Source of the DNA: Siphonodentalium dalli
Lineage: Eukaryota > Mollusca > Scaphopoda > Gadilida > Siphonodentaliidae
Length of the DNA stretch: 64,000 nucleotides
Direction of reading: 5' to 3'
Assembly (NCBI GenBank): GCA_032622095.1
Contig: CP136066.1
Span: 199,726,978 to 199,790,977 of the forward strand
The notes below the pieces were generated by a model. It was not told the origin of the DNA and searched no databases. It saw only the letters and a list, made by a program, of their open reading frames with translations. Positions 48,753 to 60,774 of the stretch are shown here, one piece after another. Both the position numbers and the translations under genes were made by a program. Numbering within the stretch: position 1 is the stretch's first letter; every line of letters starts with the position of its first letter.

Positions 48753-48893
48753 TCTGTGCTACAAGTACTGCAACAGAATCAACTGCACCAACGACAACTA
48801 CACCAACGACAACAGGTTCCTCAGGAGCGACGAAAATAACCACCCCACCCCAGATAACGACGTCAGTTGCAACCGTCACAGATGAGAGATCGG
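48753..48893 (+). CDS. Gene 2 exon 4: Thr/Ser/Pro-rich stalk
   Basis: The 141-nt exon, phase 1-1, follows a pyrimidine-rich acceptor TTTTTGTGTGTCATTGGAG and ends at donor GTAAATACAC. It encodes 47 residues, about a third of them threonine (ATESTAPTTTTPTTTGSSGA). Such a segment is expected to be O-glycosylated and to act as an extended stalk between the EB modules and the membrane. It has one cysteine near its start. The donor is weaker than the others in this gene. The opposite-strand ORF here is a shadow. Confidence 0.65.
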
Positions 48894-48929
48894 GTAAATA
48901 CACTGTACCACTCCTGGTCAAGTGGTCCT

Positions 48930-49405
48930 GCTTGATAGTGTGTTTTGATGTTGTTGTGTCCTGCTGAATTGTTATGATGCTGGTAGGACAAACTGACGCC
49001 GTTACGACAAAATACCGTTATATTTGCTAAAGTTGCCATTTTCGCGCGGTGATTGGTTAATCCAAGGAATTTGAGAAAAAGCCAGTGTATGTATCAAACA
49101 TTCAAGAGCATATATATATATTTGAAACACAGTTAACAATGGCTTCGCTGTTATTTAGATAATATCATGAATAGCTATCTTGATTATAGTCTATGTGCAA
49201 CAACTAATACAAATCCTATTAAAATATTTCGCATTATATAATGGCCTTTCCTGCATGGATATGCCCAGATTATCCGAAAACCGCAAAAAATACCAACTTT
49301 ATATAAAATAATGGTACCTTTCTTAACAGCATCGCTTTGTCCTAACATCGTTAAAGCAATTAACCAGGACCCATGAACATAATAGGACATCAGCAGGACC
49401 ACTTA
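48930..49405 (+). repeat. Second copy of intronic segment 44620-45110
   Basis: It is collinear with the first copy but interrupted at its right end by the TTAA element at 49407. No partner of exon 45173 was found beyond the element. Confidence 0.6.
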
Positions 49406-49406
49406 A

Positions 49407-49866
49407 CACTTTACCCAACAGAACGGCCCTGTGCCAATGCATTCTCTTATATATGCGAGTCGACCATAGGTCGCCTCGCATATATAAGAGAATGCATTGG
49501 CTTAACACATTAAAAATTATAAAATTGTTAAAGAATGTAAGAAAAAATGGTAAAAAGTGTTAAAAAAATATTTTTTTTAACACTTTTTACCATTTTTTCT
49601 TACATTCTTTAACAATTTTATAATTTTTAATGTGTTAAGCCAATGCAACACAATACATTCTCTTATATATGCGAGGCGACCTATGGTCGACTCGCATATA
49701 TAAGAGAATGCATTGGCACAGGGCATAACTGTAACTATCACAATGTGGTCAAGGAGCCGGTTCCAATGATATCCATATTTGTATGGTTCTATTGAGACAG
49801 ACCGAAGATATTTTAGGCTGTTGAAGCTTTATTTGGCCGGTTTTGGCCGGTTTGTTGGGTAAAGGG
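49407..49866. mobile_element. TTAA-flanked MITE, family V3, copy 3
   Basis: It is flanked by TTAA (49403-49406 and 49867-49870). The left end is CACTTTACCCAACAGAACGG (one change from CCC). Core palindromes are at 49431-49502 and 49648-49723. The spacer between them (49505-49640) is itself a near-perfect palindrome built of TTAAAGAATGTAAGAAAAAA and its complement, making this copy longer (460 bp). Confidence 0.85.
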
Positions 49867-50257
49867 TTAACGATGAGTACATGAATGTGACATACACGTG
49901 AGACAAACAGTATAAATAGCAGGGGTGGGGTTAGTATATTGGTGCTTTTGGTGGGACTTGAATTAGTATACCGTGTATTATACTACTAATAAAATAATCA
50001 CACACACTTAATTTGTTTAGTTTGCCATTATTTCCAAAAAAGCCAAAGTATTTAAATAGGATAATTTCATTACGGCGGATGTGAACATTTATGTATTTTG
50101 TCACGGCAACACCTGATATCGCGGCAATACCACCATAACGTTCCTACGGTATGTAATTATAAGGACTAATCTTCATTCTTGATATAATTACTCAATATAA
50201 ATACATTTGTGCCGTTCACAAACTTTTATAAATCGTTATAAACATTCTTTATTTAAG

Positions 50258-50407
50258 AAATAGCTCTTGTTTCGATTAAGGTTATGCAGTTATAACCAAA
50301 AAGTTTGAAGATATATTCTATAACGCGCGTAGCGCCGTTATATAGTAAATATATCTTCAAACTTTTCGGTTATAGCGCGTGACCTTAATATAAACAAGAG
50401 TTACTTT
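50258..50407. mobile_element. Fold-back MITE H6
   Basis: Arms of about 65 bp (CTCTTGTTTCGATTAAGGTT, AAAAAGTTTGAAGATATATT) surround a loop with ATAACGCGCGTAGCGCCGTT. It is in gene 2 intron 4. Confidence 0.7.
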
Positions 50408-50419
50408 TTATAATTTAAA

Positions 50420-51680
50420 CTGTCATTTCACAAGAGAACCAACATAAGTAGAAGGTATAAGCGTAAAATTTTGAGATTATTGCCGCCGGAAAGACGCACA
50501 CCAAAGCTAACATTTATATGAAAACATCCAATTATCAGTGATCAAGTATTGTCATCAATTCGTCGCCTTTGATTGTCTTGTGAACAGTGTACACACGTTG
50601 ATCATCTGATCGGTCCACTGTCGCAGCAGGTTTTTCAGAAATCTTTCACACGAGTTGTTTGTTTCTGAAACTACATTTCTTTGCAAATTTTAGCTCGATC
50701 GAGTCTTTTTGATTTTGCTAGGTACGTATGCACCTAAGTACTTATGGATAATTAGCAGTAAATGTAAAGGCAGACCAATACTACATAAAGGATTTTTTAT
50801 GCATCATCGGAATCCACGTTTACATCGCAAAAAGTATGGAATAGTTTCCATGTACATTTTAGGCACGCTGTTATAGGCGTGGTCGTATGGCACGATGCTG
50901 CCATGAGTGCTGTCTTTTCAATAGCAGAAGTAATCAAGAAATTTAGGTATTCGAGAAATAAATTTAATGGCTAAATGTGTGACAACCAATGGTTGTATAG
51001 TATTCTGTGGACTGACAGCTTATGACTAAATTATACATGTATAATTGGTTCATGATATATTCTAACAATGCATTCATATATTGTTAACTTGTGTGCACAT
51101 ATATATATACCTTGTGTGTTATGCAAATGTCCATATTATTTTCTCATAGCTTGTCGCACAATCCTTGTATCTAATGTTTTCATTACCAATATGTCAGTTA
51201 AAGCTATGGTTAATTGACTAACATACTATTATACAGACTGCGGCACTCCCAGGTTTCTTTTTTCACTAAGAAAGAACTCTTAGATATGACGAAATTTATT
51301 TACAAGACTGCTGAATAACATTGCAATATCAGTGTTTGCAATTTATTTGAAAAACATTTAAGACAATTAAAGCATGATGGAACAACTTTCAAGCGCCAGA
51401 AAAATTGGAGTTTCTTGGTCCAGACCAATTATATTCATCGCATTTGTTAAGTTGGTGTTTTTATTGTATGTCACGTGAGACAACTGCGCATATTTCAGAT
51501 ACCTTTGAACATGATTTATACACATTGTGTTACGCGAAACTTCTCATTTTAAAGGGATACTGTATACTAAATACGGCCATTTATGAGACCATCTCCTTTT
51601 ATACCCAGCAGAATATATTCAACAAATGAATGAATTTTAGACACATATTAGTACAAAATACAAAATAACGACGCAGACAG
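50420..51680. other. Intron, no gene seen
   Basis: AT-rich. The block 51540-51640 (AATACGGCCATTTATGAGAC, CAGCAGAATATATTCAACAA) recurs in diverged form at 62840-62930, so it is repetitive. Confidence 0.4.
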
Positions 51681-51691
51681 CATGGTAGCTA

Positions 51692-51904
51692 CAGTAATGC
51701 CCTAATTAATCGACTCCATAACCACAACAGAATTATGGGTAATATTTCAGGATTTAGTCGGAAATATGGCTTGTTACCATTCATCGGAAAGCTCTCACTG
51801 AGAGCTTTCCGATGAATGGCAACAAGCCATATTTCCTTCTAAATCCTGAAAAATTACCCATAATTCTGCTGTGTTTATAGAGTCGATTAATTAGGGCATT
51901 ACTG
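51692..51904. mobile_element. Fold-back MITE H1, copy 2 (TA-flanked)
   Basis: It is the sister of 12659-12873: 213 bp, the same CAGTAATGCCCTAATTAATC end, the same loop region CTCTCACTGAGAG, flanked by TA. The arms differ by a few changes, so the copy is not brand new. Confidence 0.82.
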
Positions 51905-52269
51905 TATAACGAACATGAGTTTATGACTCGAGACTTGATGCTATTGCGCCACAACAAAAAATGCCATGGCTTCGAAACCAAAATCGCGAAAGTCTCCCCA
52001 ACATTTATACCCAGACTGATCGGTTCATGTTTGAACTATCACACTTGGCCAGATGCCTGATGAGAAACAATTAACACAAAAATACACCAAACGTACACCA
52101 AACATACACCAAACATACATGTCAGTTGGGTGAAATATGACATTCTTCTGTCTTACTCACCCGACCGTCAGCTTGATGCATTGATAAAGGTTCATGCGCG
52201 ATTCGTCAAATATTATGAATACCGTATCAATGCAAAATCTGAAGGTAAAACTACCTAACATACATGTAT

Positions 52270-52672
52270 GTGACCCGCCATATCAAATCCTGTCGGAAGT
52301 CGGGATTTTGTTTACCCTGTGCCAATGCATTCTCTTATATATGCTAGTCGACCATAGGTCGCCTCGCATATATAAGAGAATGCATTGCCCTAACAATGTT
52401 TTACAATTTTAATAATTTTTTCTTGTATTCTTTAACAATTTTAATAATTTTGTCTTGTATTCTTTAACAACTTTATAATTTCACCCATACAGAGCCCCAG
52501 ACAAACGTGAGCAGACGACACTCTTCTATATGCTTCTATATATGTGTGGGGCTCCCTGCAGGGTAATGGATGTTTGCGAGGCGACCTATGGTCGACTCGC
52601 ATATATAAGAGAATGCATTGGCACAGGGTAAAACAATCCCGACTTCCGACTGGATTTGATATGGCGGGTCAC
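52270..52672. mobile_element. Palindrome-core MITE, family V1, copy 2
   Basis: The terminal repeats begin GTGACCCGCCATATCAAATC and match the copy at 3422-3846. The unique middle block is inverted relative to that copy. It carries one complete core palindrome (52315-52390) and one truncated core (52578-52627). Confidence 0.75.
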
Positions 52673-52722
52673 ATATGTCGAAGTGAAGCCTTGGTAACTT
52701 CATGTTATATATTTACTACTAA

Positions 52723-53256
52723 CCCTGTCATGACTGGAGCTGCGCGGGCGCAACATTAAAATAACTGTTTCAATGCACTATCTAATATATGCGAGTCGAC
52801 CGTAACTCGCTTTGCCTTTAAAGGAGAATGCTTTGGCCTATCAATTTTGTATCATTATTTTAACAAATTTTATCATTTTGTATTATTTTTTATCATTTTT
52901 TTCTTACATTCTTTAATAATTGTTATCCTTTTTTCTTATATCTTATAATATTAAACAATTTTTTATCATTTTTCTTACATTCTTTAACAATTTTGTATCA
53001 TTTTTTTTCATTTTTTCTTAACAATCTTTAACAATTTTTATCATTATTTCTTACATTTTTTAATAATCTTTTTTATCATATTTTTTTCATTTTTTCTTAC
53101 ATTCGTTAACAATTATAAAAATAATAATATATATCATTTGTTAGGCCAATGCATGCTCTAATATATGCTAAGCGACTTATGGTCGACTCGCATATATAAG
53201 CCATTGCATGGACACAGGGTTTTCGCAAAAATTCAGGAAGCTTCCGTCAAGAAGGG
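52723..53256. mobile_element. Palindrome-core MITE, family V4, copy 2
   Basis: The left end CCCTGTCATGACTGGAGC and the inverted right end CCCTTCTTGACGGAAGC are flanked by CTAA and TTAA. It has degenerate core palindromes near 52775-52835 and 53146-53218. The spacer is a long run of repeated TTTTTATCATTTTTTCTTAC words. It starts 50 bp after the V1 element. Confidence 0.6.
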
Positions 53257-53714
53257 TTAATTATGATGTAGTGTACTGCTTGTATACGACTGCCTGTATG
53301 CTGACTCGGTCGAAATATTTCCACTTGACTTTATACATAGCTCATTGTTTTAATTAAATTCACTGTCTGACCTATCTACACAGTTTCTTCGGTACAATGT
53401 TTTCTATACCTGATTCTGTTTTTTGGTCGTGAAATGGACTAGCGGCTAAAACATCGTTAACCACTCAATCAATGGCTTTAGTGACAAGTTTAGTCTCATT
53501 CGGATGGTCGAAATAACTCGTGAAGTACTCGAACACTAGTATACACAGTTTACGTGTCTCAGAACAAAATTAATTCATAGAATTTATCACCTCAGAAGAT
53601 GGAATAACTCAATAAAACATTGTTTTTACATAACTAATGTATACAAACAATGAGTTTTTTTTTTGTTTTTTTTGTAAATGTTTTTATTCAGACAATATAT
53701 CATAAGTTCATAAC

Positions 53715-53717
<3 letters not shown>

Positions 53718-53800
<83 letters not shown>

Positions 53801-53806
53801 TATAGA
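53718..53806. repeat. (TA)n microsatellite
   Basis: About 80 bp of alternating TA with a single interruption. It lies next to a T-rich stretch (53650-53690). Confidence 0.95.
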
Positions 53807-54379
53807 TAACATGTTACAATTAGTACAACAAATTTAATATATATATACCTTACATTACAAAGAAATTTGTCTGTTTTTATGTTTTTTTTCTGGGGCTGGG
53901 GTGGGGATATGAGTTATTAGGGACGGCATAACCAAAATAGGATGTCTTCATGCTGTCCCCAGAACCGCAAGATATAAAGAAATCATAGAATTATTTTAAT
54001 TAATTAAATACATACAGAATGTGTACATTTGTTTCGAAAAGAAGAATATAATAGTAATATTCATCAATCTCTCAGCTAATAACATAGCATGCATATTATT
54101 TTTGGAGAAAATGAGGTCAGAGGTCGCTCTTGATTCAGGTTCAAAATGAGATGAAATGGAATAAAAATGTAGGGAGTGGGGGTGGTAATCAGTTTTAAAA
54201 GAAATTAATATTCAATTATTACAATTTTTTAAAATATAATTATGACTGATCATTCACTGAGAAGTCCGTACGGATTACCCACTGAGCAGTCAGGACGGAT
54301 TAATCACTGAACAGTCAGGACATCTATTGTATTATTGGATTACCCCATTCAATTATAAAGTAATCATTGGATCAGCCTG

Positions 54380-54720
54380 TTCTTTCAAAAACCCGCACAT
54401 TATCTGCTTATAATATACCTTTTTTTTTTCTTCTTTTTTTTTTTAGTCGATAATGTGCTCAAAAAGGGAGAATTTTAGTCACATTATCGACTCACAATGT
54501 GTCGATTGTAAGCAGTTTATGTACACAAATAAGCCAACACGACTTGTCAGGTGTACGCTCTTTAACATGTGTTTTCACTGTGGCCCGCGCTACAAAACGA
54601 ATTGACGGATATGATCCATCATCTGTATATTTCACAATCAGACAATCATTTTATGTTCCTATGTCACAGTATAGGTGGCTTATTTGTATATTTGTGCGAG
54701 GATATGGTGATTAGAACGGG
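54380..54720. repeat. R2 repeat copy, long form
   Basis: It shares AACCCGCACATTATCTGCTT, TTTTAGTCACATTATCGACT and GTGTACGCTCTTTAACATGT with 32150-32530. R3-like words flank it on both sides. Confidence 0.5.
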
Positions 54721-54849
54721 TGTTCAAGACATTTTGGAAGATGATAGATAACACAAGTGCAGAGATTCCTATGTATTGGATGGAAACATCAAGATAATAG
54801 GTTCAACAAAGTTAAACTGCCTGTGTGGACAATTGCTGCGGACGATTTC

Positions 54850-55935
54850 GATAGTAGTAGTTTATTGTTAACCTCCTCAATTTAGGAGAGCATATATACA
54901 GATGACAAATATATACATGTTATATACATATGCATGCAAATGTTATACTAATCACAATAGTAATCACAATATTAATCTTACAATATTTTAAGAGTTTTTA
55001 GAATTTGTATATCAGAATCTGTCATGTACTTGGCAATTTATTTTGATAACCGCGGCTTGACAGAAGTCAGACATATCTTAATTCGAATCTCTGTAATGGA
55101 ATGGCATTCCAATGGCATTGGCTGCGGACACACGTAGCACAGTAGTGATGGCATAGTAGGTGTGAAAATTTATAATGGTGGAAGTTGGTGACAATGTATC
55201 AATTGGACAATTGCAATAGCTAGCCATGTCGCCCACTTCGTATTCACCCAACAATTATACCAAGGTCTACCAGCGTCGCGGTCGATATATCAAGGATGTA
55301 TTTACCTGAGTGTCTTGTCGCTGTTGATATTTACTCAACACGCACACGTCGCCAAAAAAAACGCAATGGGGGAACTATCTTAATATAAGTAGATGAATTT
55401 GCATTGAGATCATATCAATAAAACGTACTACGTGCATGATATGTTAGTGAATGAGGGATTGCCACAGTCAAACACAATTATGGACGATCAATCGTGCAAT
55501 TATATATATCGTATATGTACAATGTAGCAAAACGTAATGAGTAGAGATCAACCTTGCTGAAAAGCAATGGGTTAATTGGTCCAGTCGACTCATTGTGCGG
55601 AAACTCACCGGGCAACATGGCTAGCTATGGTATAGTAATTATGACGACCACTTGTCACCAAACTCAACCATAATAAATTGTCACACCTACTATGCCATCG
55701 TTATTGTGGTACGTCTGTCCGCAGCCATTATTTGGACTGAACTACGTTCGTCAATGTTAACAAACTACGTTCGTCAATGTTAAAAAACTACGTTCGTCAA
55801 TGTTAACAAGCTAAGATAACATCGTCCCTTTCTCCATCAGCTTGTATGGTTTGACATTATCCTGTCACACATTTTGTTTGGATACATTGACATATAATCG
55901 TCTGCCTCTCAGGAAGTTCCTTAATCATTCTGTTT
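54850..55935. other. Intron, no gene seen
   Basis: It includes a threefold tandem ACTACGTTCGTCAATGTTAA (about 55741-55805) and an inverted pair around TGGCATAGTAGGTGTGA (55149) and TCACACCTACTATGCCA (55681). Otherwise it is unremarkable AT-rich intron. Confidence 0.45.
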
Positions 55936-55944
55936 TTTTTGCAG

Positions 55945-56050
55945 ACTTATTGGTTATTATTGTAACAACTGTGGTTGCCGCAGGGATTCTTGCATCGACA
56001 ATATGTATTATAATTGTCTGCAAAAAGAAAAATAGAGCAGCGTCAATGAA
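55945..56050 (+). CDS. Gene 2 exon 5: transmembrane helix
   Basis: The exon starts after CTGTTTTTTTTGCAG in phase 1 and ends at donor GTAAGTGTAT in phase 2. It encodes LLVIIVTTVVAAGILASTIC and on to IIIVC, a membrane helix of about 25 residues, followed by the basic stop-transfer KKKNR. With the N-terminal signal peptide this gives type I topology. The phase 2 end is the phase required by tail exons A and B. A cysteine at the cytoplasmic edge could be acylated (speculative). Confidence 0.72.
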
Positions 56051-56318
56051 GTAAGTGTATTATTTTACTGGCAGGCCGATCTGCAAAAACACTCCGTACA
56101 CGGTGCGCTGAATATTAAATTACGCCCAATCAGGAGACCCACACCCCACGTGCAAAAAATGTGTGTTTCATCCAACAAAATAGTGACCCACCCCTGTTCC
56201 CGTGATTTTTATTAACTTTTACTGTCTTTTTGCTTAAATGTTACAATTATGTAATGCCACCCAGTGTGGTCACACTTGTTCTTGCTCCTGCCTTTTCTTA
56301 TGTTTATGACTGTTATCC

Positions 56319-59300
56319 TTGATCTACAGTGTACATTTTTGGCTTAATGAAGGAGTTACTTGCGATGATTCTGGAAATGTGATTTTTGTGCAGAAATTCA
56401 TAAATATATTGGAACTATTGGACATTTTTCTGTGTAAAATACTGGTTATTTTCCTGTTTCTTCTGCTAAGTCATGGCTTGACACTAAGCTCTAATGACAT
56501 AACCCATTACTTGTTAACACCAGAAACAAAGTGCCTCTTAATCAGGATTAATGACGTGAGACATCTGACCTGTGAATCAACATGTCTAATAGCTTGTAGT
56601 AGACATCATTTTTCTCAGCCCACTGAAACAATGGGCTTGATTACATATACTCCTGAGGAGCTTCACACCTTCAATGAGACAATGGACCACCTATTACATC
56701 GACCAAAAGCTTCCATTTTCAAAACTATGAAGAAAAATCATATTCTGGACCCCGTGTTCTGTAACAGAAAGTCTAATTCATCTAAAGTATACAGGATTCC
56801 TCAGATTATTGGACATATACCTCGCGGTCCTAGATATTCAAGAAACAGAACCATAAATCATGACAATTTGATCTATCCAAAACTACAAACGACATTGTCA
56901 GTGATTATGGTGAATGCACGCTCTGTGAGAAACAAAACCAGCAAAGTCTTCAACTTGGTCACAGACAACCGCCCACATCTAGTTATCATAACTGAAACCT
57001 GGTTGTCTCTCTCAGGGGATGAACCCACCATTCAAGAGATAACTCCGCCAGGCTACAAGCTCCTCAACTCACCTCGCCGTACTTGAAAAGGTGGTGGTAT
57101 TGCCGTCATTGTCCGTGATGATATCCGTGCGTCGGAATCACAGTCACGGATTTCAAATCTTTCGAACTATTCGATGTCACAATTACTCTTTCTGGCCGTC
57201 CTGCATGTTTCCTCTGTGTGTATCGCCCCCCACCAAACAAAAAGAACAAGTTGACAGATGCACAATTCATTTCGGACTTTACTGAACTTCTAGACAGGTA
57301 TGTTTCCTACCATCGCCAGCTCGTTCTACTAGGAGACTTCAATTTCCATTATGACTCTAACACTGACAAGAATGTTGCAACCATAAAACATATACTTGGA
57401 GACTCGGGAATGGAACAGGTAATTTCTTCACCAACCCACCGCGACAAACACATTCTCGACTGGGTCATTACCAGAGACACTGATCCATCAATCGTGGAGC
57501 CAAAGGTCAGCGAGTTTCTTTTCTCTGATCACCATGTTATATCGTTCAAGATTAACGTTTCAAAAATGACATGCCCCATCAGGACAGTTACCTCGAGGAA
57601 CTTGAAAGCCATCAACCAGCTGAAACTCGCCGGTGAGATAATTTCAAGTTACTACGCTAGTCCAATGAGAACTCCCCTCGACTGGTACATGAACCTAACG
57701 ACTGTCCTCGATGCTCACACTCCTTTTAAGTCGCGTAAAATTCCGAACCGACCTTCGATTCCTTGGTTTACGGACGAAATTCGGGAGGCCAAAGCAGAAC
57801 GTCGCCAGGCTGAACGAATGTGGCGCAAGTCCCGCCTGGTAGTACATCGATAAATCTTCACCAGCAAGAGAAAAACTGTTGACAACATGACATCTAAAGC
57901 AAGAAAATCACACTATCAGGAGAAAATATCAAAATGCAAATCTTCAAAGATGTTGTATGCCATCACAAACGAACTGAGCGGCAAGAAATCCGAAGCTTTA
58001 CTTCCGACAAATATAAAGCAGCACAACCTACCAGATTCATTCGGTGAGTTCTTCTCCAAGAAAATCAAAGATATACACTCTGAATTAGATTCATCCAACC
58101 TTGAATCAGATTACGACACCTTCATGGGAGAAACTTTCTGTGAATTTCAACCTGTCACCAGCGATCAACTGAGAAGAATAATTCTTTCATCACCACCCAA
58201 GTCATGCCAGTTAGATCCACTCCCAACTAGTCTTATTATCAAACACATTGATGTCATGATCGAACCACTGACAAAACTGATAAATTCATCTCTTAAGGAA
58301 GGACAAGTGCTACCAAGTTTTAAAGAAGCGTTAGTCATTCCACTGATAAAAAAGAAGTCTTTGGATCCTAACGTACTCAAGAACTTCCGCCCAGTTTCAA
58401 ACCTGCAATTCATGTCAAAGATTTTGGAGAAGGCTGTTCTATTCCAACTGAAAAAGCACATTGACAACAATAACATGTGGGAGCCGTGTCAGTCCGCTTA
58501 TCGTGTTGGACACAGCACCGAGACAGCTCTGATTCAAATTACATCAGATCTACTGACAGCCAGCGATAAGGGTCAATTGTCTATTCTTTGTTTATTAGAT
58601 CTGAGTGCAGCTTTCGACACTTTGGGCCAACCACAGGATTCTCCTGCAACGACTCGAAAATTTCTTACAGCATCTCTGGCAATGTTTTGAAGTGGTTCGA
58701 GTCATATCTCACAAATCGTCAACAGACAATTCTCATCGGTAGTGAAAGTTCTGAACCCTACCCAATTGATTATGGTGTTCCACAGGGATATGTTCTTGGA
58801 CCTATTCTATATCTACTGTATACTAGGCCCATCGGTTCTCTTATTCGCTCCCAAGGAATTAATGTTCACGTGTATGCAGATGACACTCAATTATACCTCT
58901 CTGGTGATCCGAACGATGAAAGCAGTCTGGTTAGCAGAATCAGAAATTGTATTCTAATAGTCAAAGACTGGATGACTTTGAACCGCCTCAAGCTAAATGA
59001 CGACAAGACTGAAATCATCTGGATAGCACAACCATCAATAGTAAACAACGTGCGTACCACCAAGCTAGAACTGGGTGATAGTTCCATCGTCTTCTCGAAT
59101 AATGTGAAAAATCTGGGCGTCCATCTTGACCAGACTCTCTCCATGACGAAACAAATAGACTCTCTCTGTCCGTCCATATTTATTTAACTCCGCCGACTAG
59201 GACGAATTAGACAATACCTCACCACCGAAGCAGCGAAAAGACTGACAGTATCTTTTGTTCTATTGCAATGCACTGTTGTTCCGAGCCCCAGACTACCAGC

Positions 59301-59868
59301 TTCGGCGAATACAGCGTCTGCAAGACTGTGCTGCAAGAATCGTGTTTAGGTTGAAGAAAGGCAATAGTCCAACCACCATGAGATCACAACTACATTGGCT
59401 GCCTATTCAGGGTAGAATTTCTTTCAAAATTGCAACATTCGGATATAAACGTTTACAAAATTCAGAAACCGCCCCTACTTACATGAAAGAGCTCATTTCT
59501 CCTTATGTGCAAACAAGAAATGTTCGATCGAAGGATGCAGGCCTACTAACACCAAAAGGCGCCAACCTGAGAACTGTTGGAGATCGCGCATTTTGTGTTT
59601 CATGTCCGTTCACATGGAATTCCTTACCACAACCCATCAGAGAATCGCCATCATTCGGATAATTCAAATCAACACTGAAAACATATTTGTTCGAGCGGAG
59701 GTATCGAGACATTTTGAACCTTCAACGATGACATTCTGTACATTCTGTATATATCACTGCATTTTCTCTCTATATATTTGAACCAAATCATGTGAAGCGC
59801 CTACGGCCCATCATCACGGGGATAGGCGCTATACAAGAACAATTATTATTATTATTATTATAAACGCG
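56319..59868 (+). pseudogene. Decayed L2/CR1-like LINE: endonuclease and reverse transcriptase
   Basis: The apurinic-type endonuclease domain shows VNARSVRNK, ITETWL, YRPPPN, LLGDFNFH and SDHHVI in order (56900-57545). The RT follows: FRPVSNLQFMSKILEK, QSAYRVGHSTETAL, motif A LCLLDLSAAFDT, motif B YGVPQGYVLGPILY, catalytic YADDTQLY (about 58876), LKLNDDKTE and NLGVHLD. A conserved C-terminal region runs to about 59690. In-frame stops at 57084 and 57851 and frameshifts near 57150, 58620 and 59190 make it non-functional. The N-terminus carries a hydrophobic stretch (FLCKILVIFLFLLLS). The 3' end is GGGATAGGCGCTATACAAGA followed by (ATT)n. It lies in sense orientation between gene 2 exons 5 and 6. 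Confidence 0.9.
59849..59868 (+). repeat. (ATT)n tail of the LINE
   Basis: ATTATTATTATTATTATT directly follows the LINE 3' stem-like sequence. Short 3' repeats of this type are usual for L2/CR1-like elements and mark the insertion boundary. Confidence 0.8.
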
Positions 59869-60634
59869 TTCTAATTTGAGTATACTGTCTTATTGAAACC
59901 TTAAGTACTCATCATTGATGCCGTGAATACAAATATCTCAGTGATAGACTATTTGATAAAAATAAAGTTATTTTATCGTGAACTGTGTATATTATGGTGG
60001 AATGTACGTGTTTTATACGTATATAACCAAAGAAGTATTCGGTAAGCTATCTTGCTAATATTTAAAGATTTATTATCATTCCATGTCAAAGAAAGACAAC
60101 AGTTTTGGTCATTATGGTGGTGATGCACTTTCAGCACTCATTCCATTGATCTACTGACTGCATTTTTAGTTATTATGTGTACTTTCTCGAGTACAGGTTA
60201 TTGGACAACCTTTCTTGTGTTACTTATATATTCCAGACCCTTTATTAAGCAAAAGGGGCTTATTCATACCTGATAACGAAAACTAGTGATATGGTGATTG
60301 CTTCATTTGGAGTGAATGAAACGAAATGTTGTCTTCCAAACTCCTCACAAATAGTTTAAATCCGTGGTGAGGCCAACAAAACAAATATTGTCTTTTTCTG
60401 CACATCGACCAAGCCTAACTAAAGGAGCTCTTTTTCGCAAACAAGCCAACAGAAAAATAGATCGGCCCTACTAGTACTTCAGATACTTTTTCAAATATTA
60501 TACAAAGTAATATTTGTCGATATATTGGGCCAACAAATCGTGTTGCTTTCAAATGAATACCGAAACAGGTCATGTTGTGAAGCGTCCAACATTATTTTCC
60601 GAACGCTATGGGTGAGTGGTTGATATAATATTAT

Positions 60635-60774
60635 ATAGAGAGTAATCAATTGGTTCCGAGAATTTCGTTAAATAATTCACGAGAGGCGAGAGACGGCGGT
60701 GTCTTACCCAAAACGTCTCTCGCTTCGAGTGAATTATTTAACGTAATTCTCGGAACTAATTTATTACTCTATTT
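60635..60774. mobile_element. Fold-back MITE H7
   Basis: Arms of about 60 bp begin TAGAGAGTAATCAATTGGTT and include CGTTAAATAATTCACGAGAG; the loop is near 60697-60712. It is in the intron before tail exon A. Confidence 0.7.

Noticed and set aside
39473-53218. Repeated ~70-bp palindromes resembling CRISPR repeats
   Set aside because: Copies are spread over tens of kb inside TTAA elements with no regular spacers; the genome is eukaryotic.
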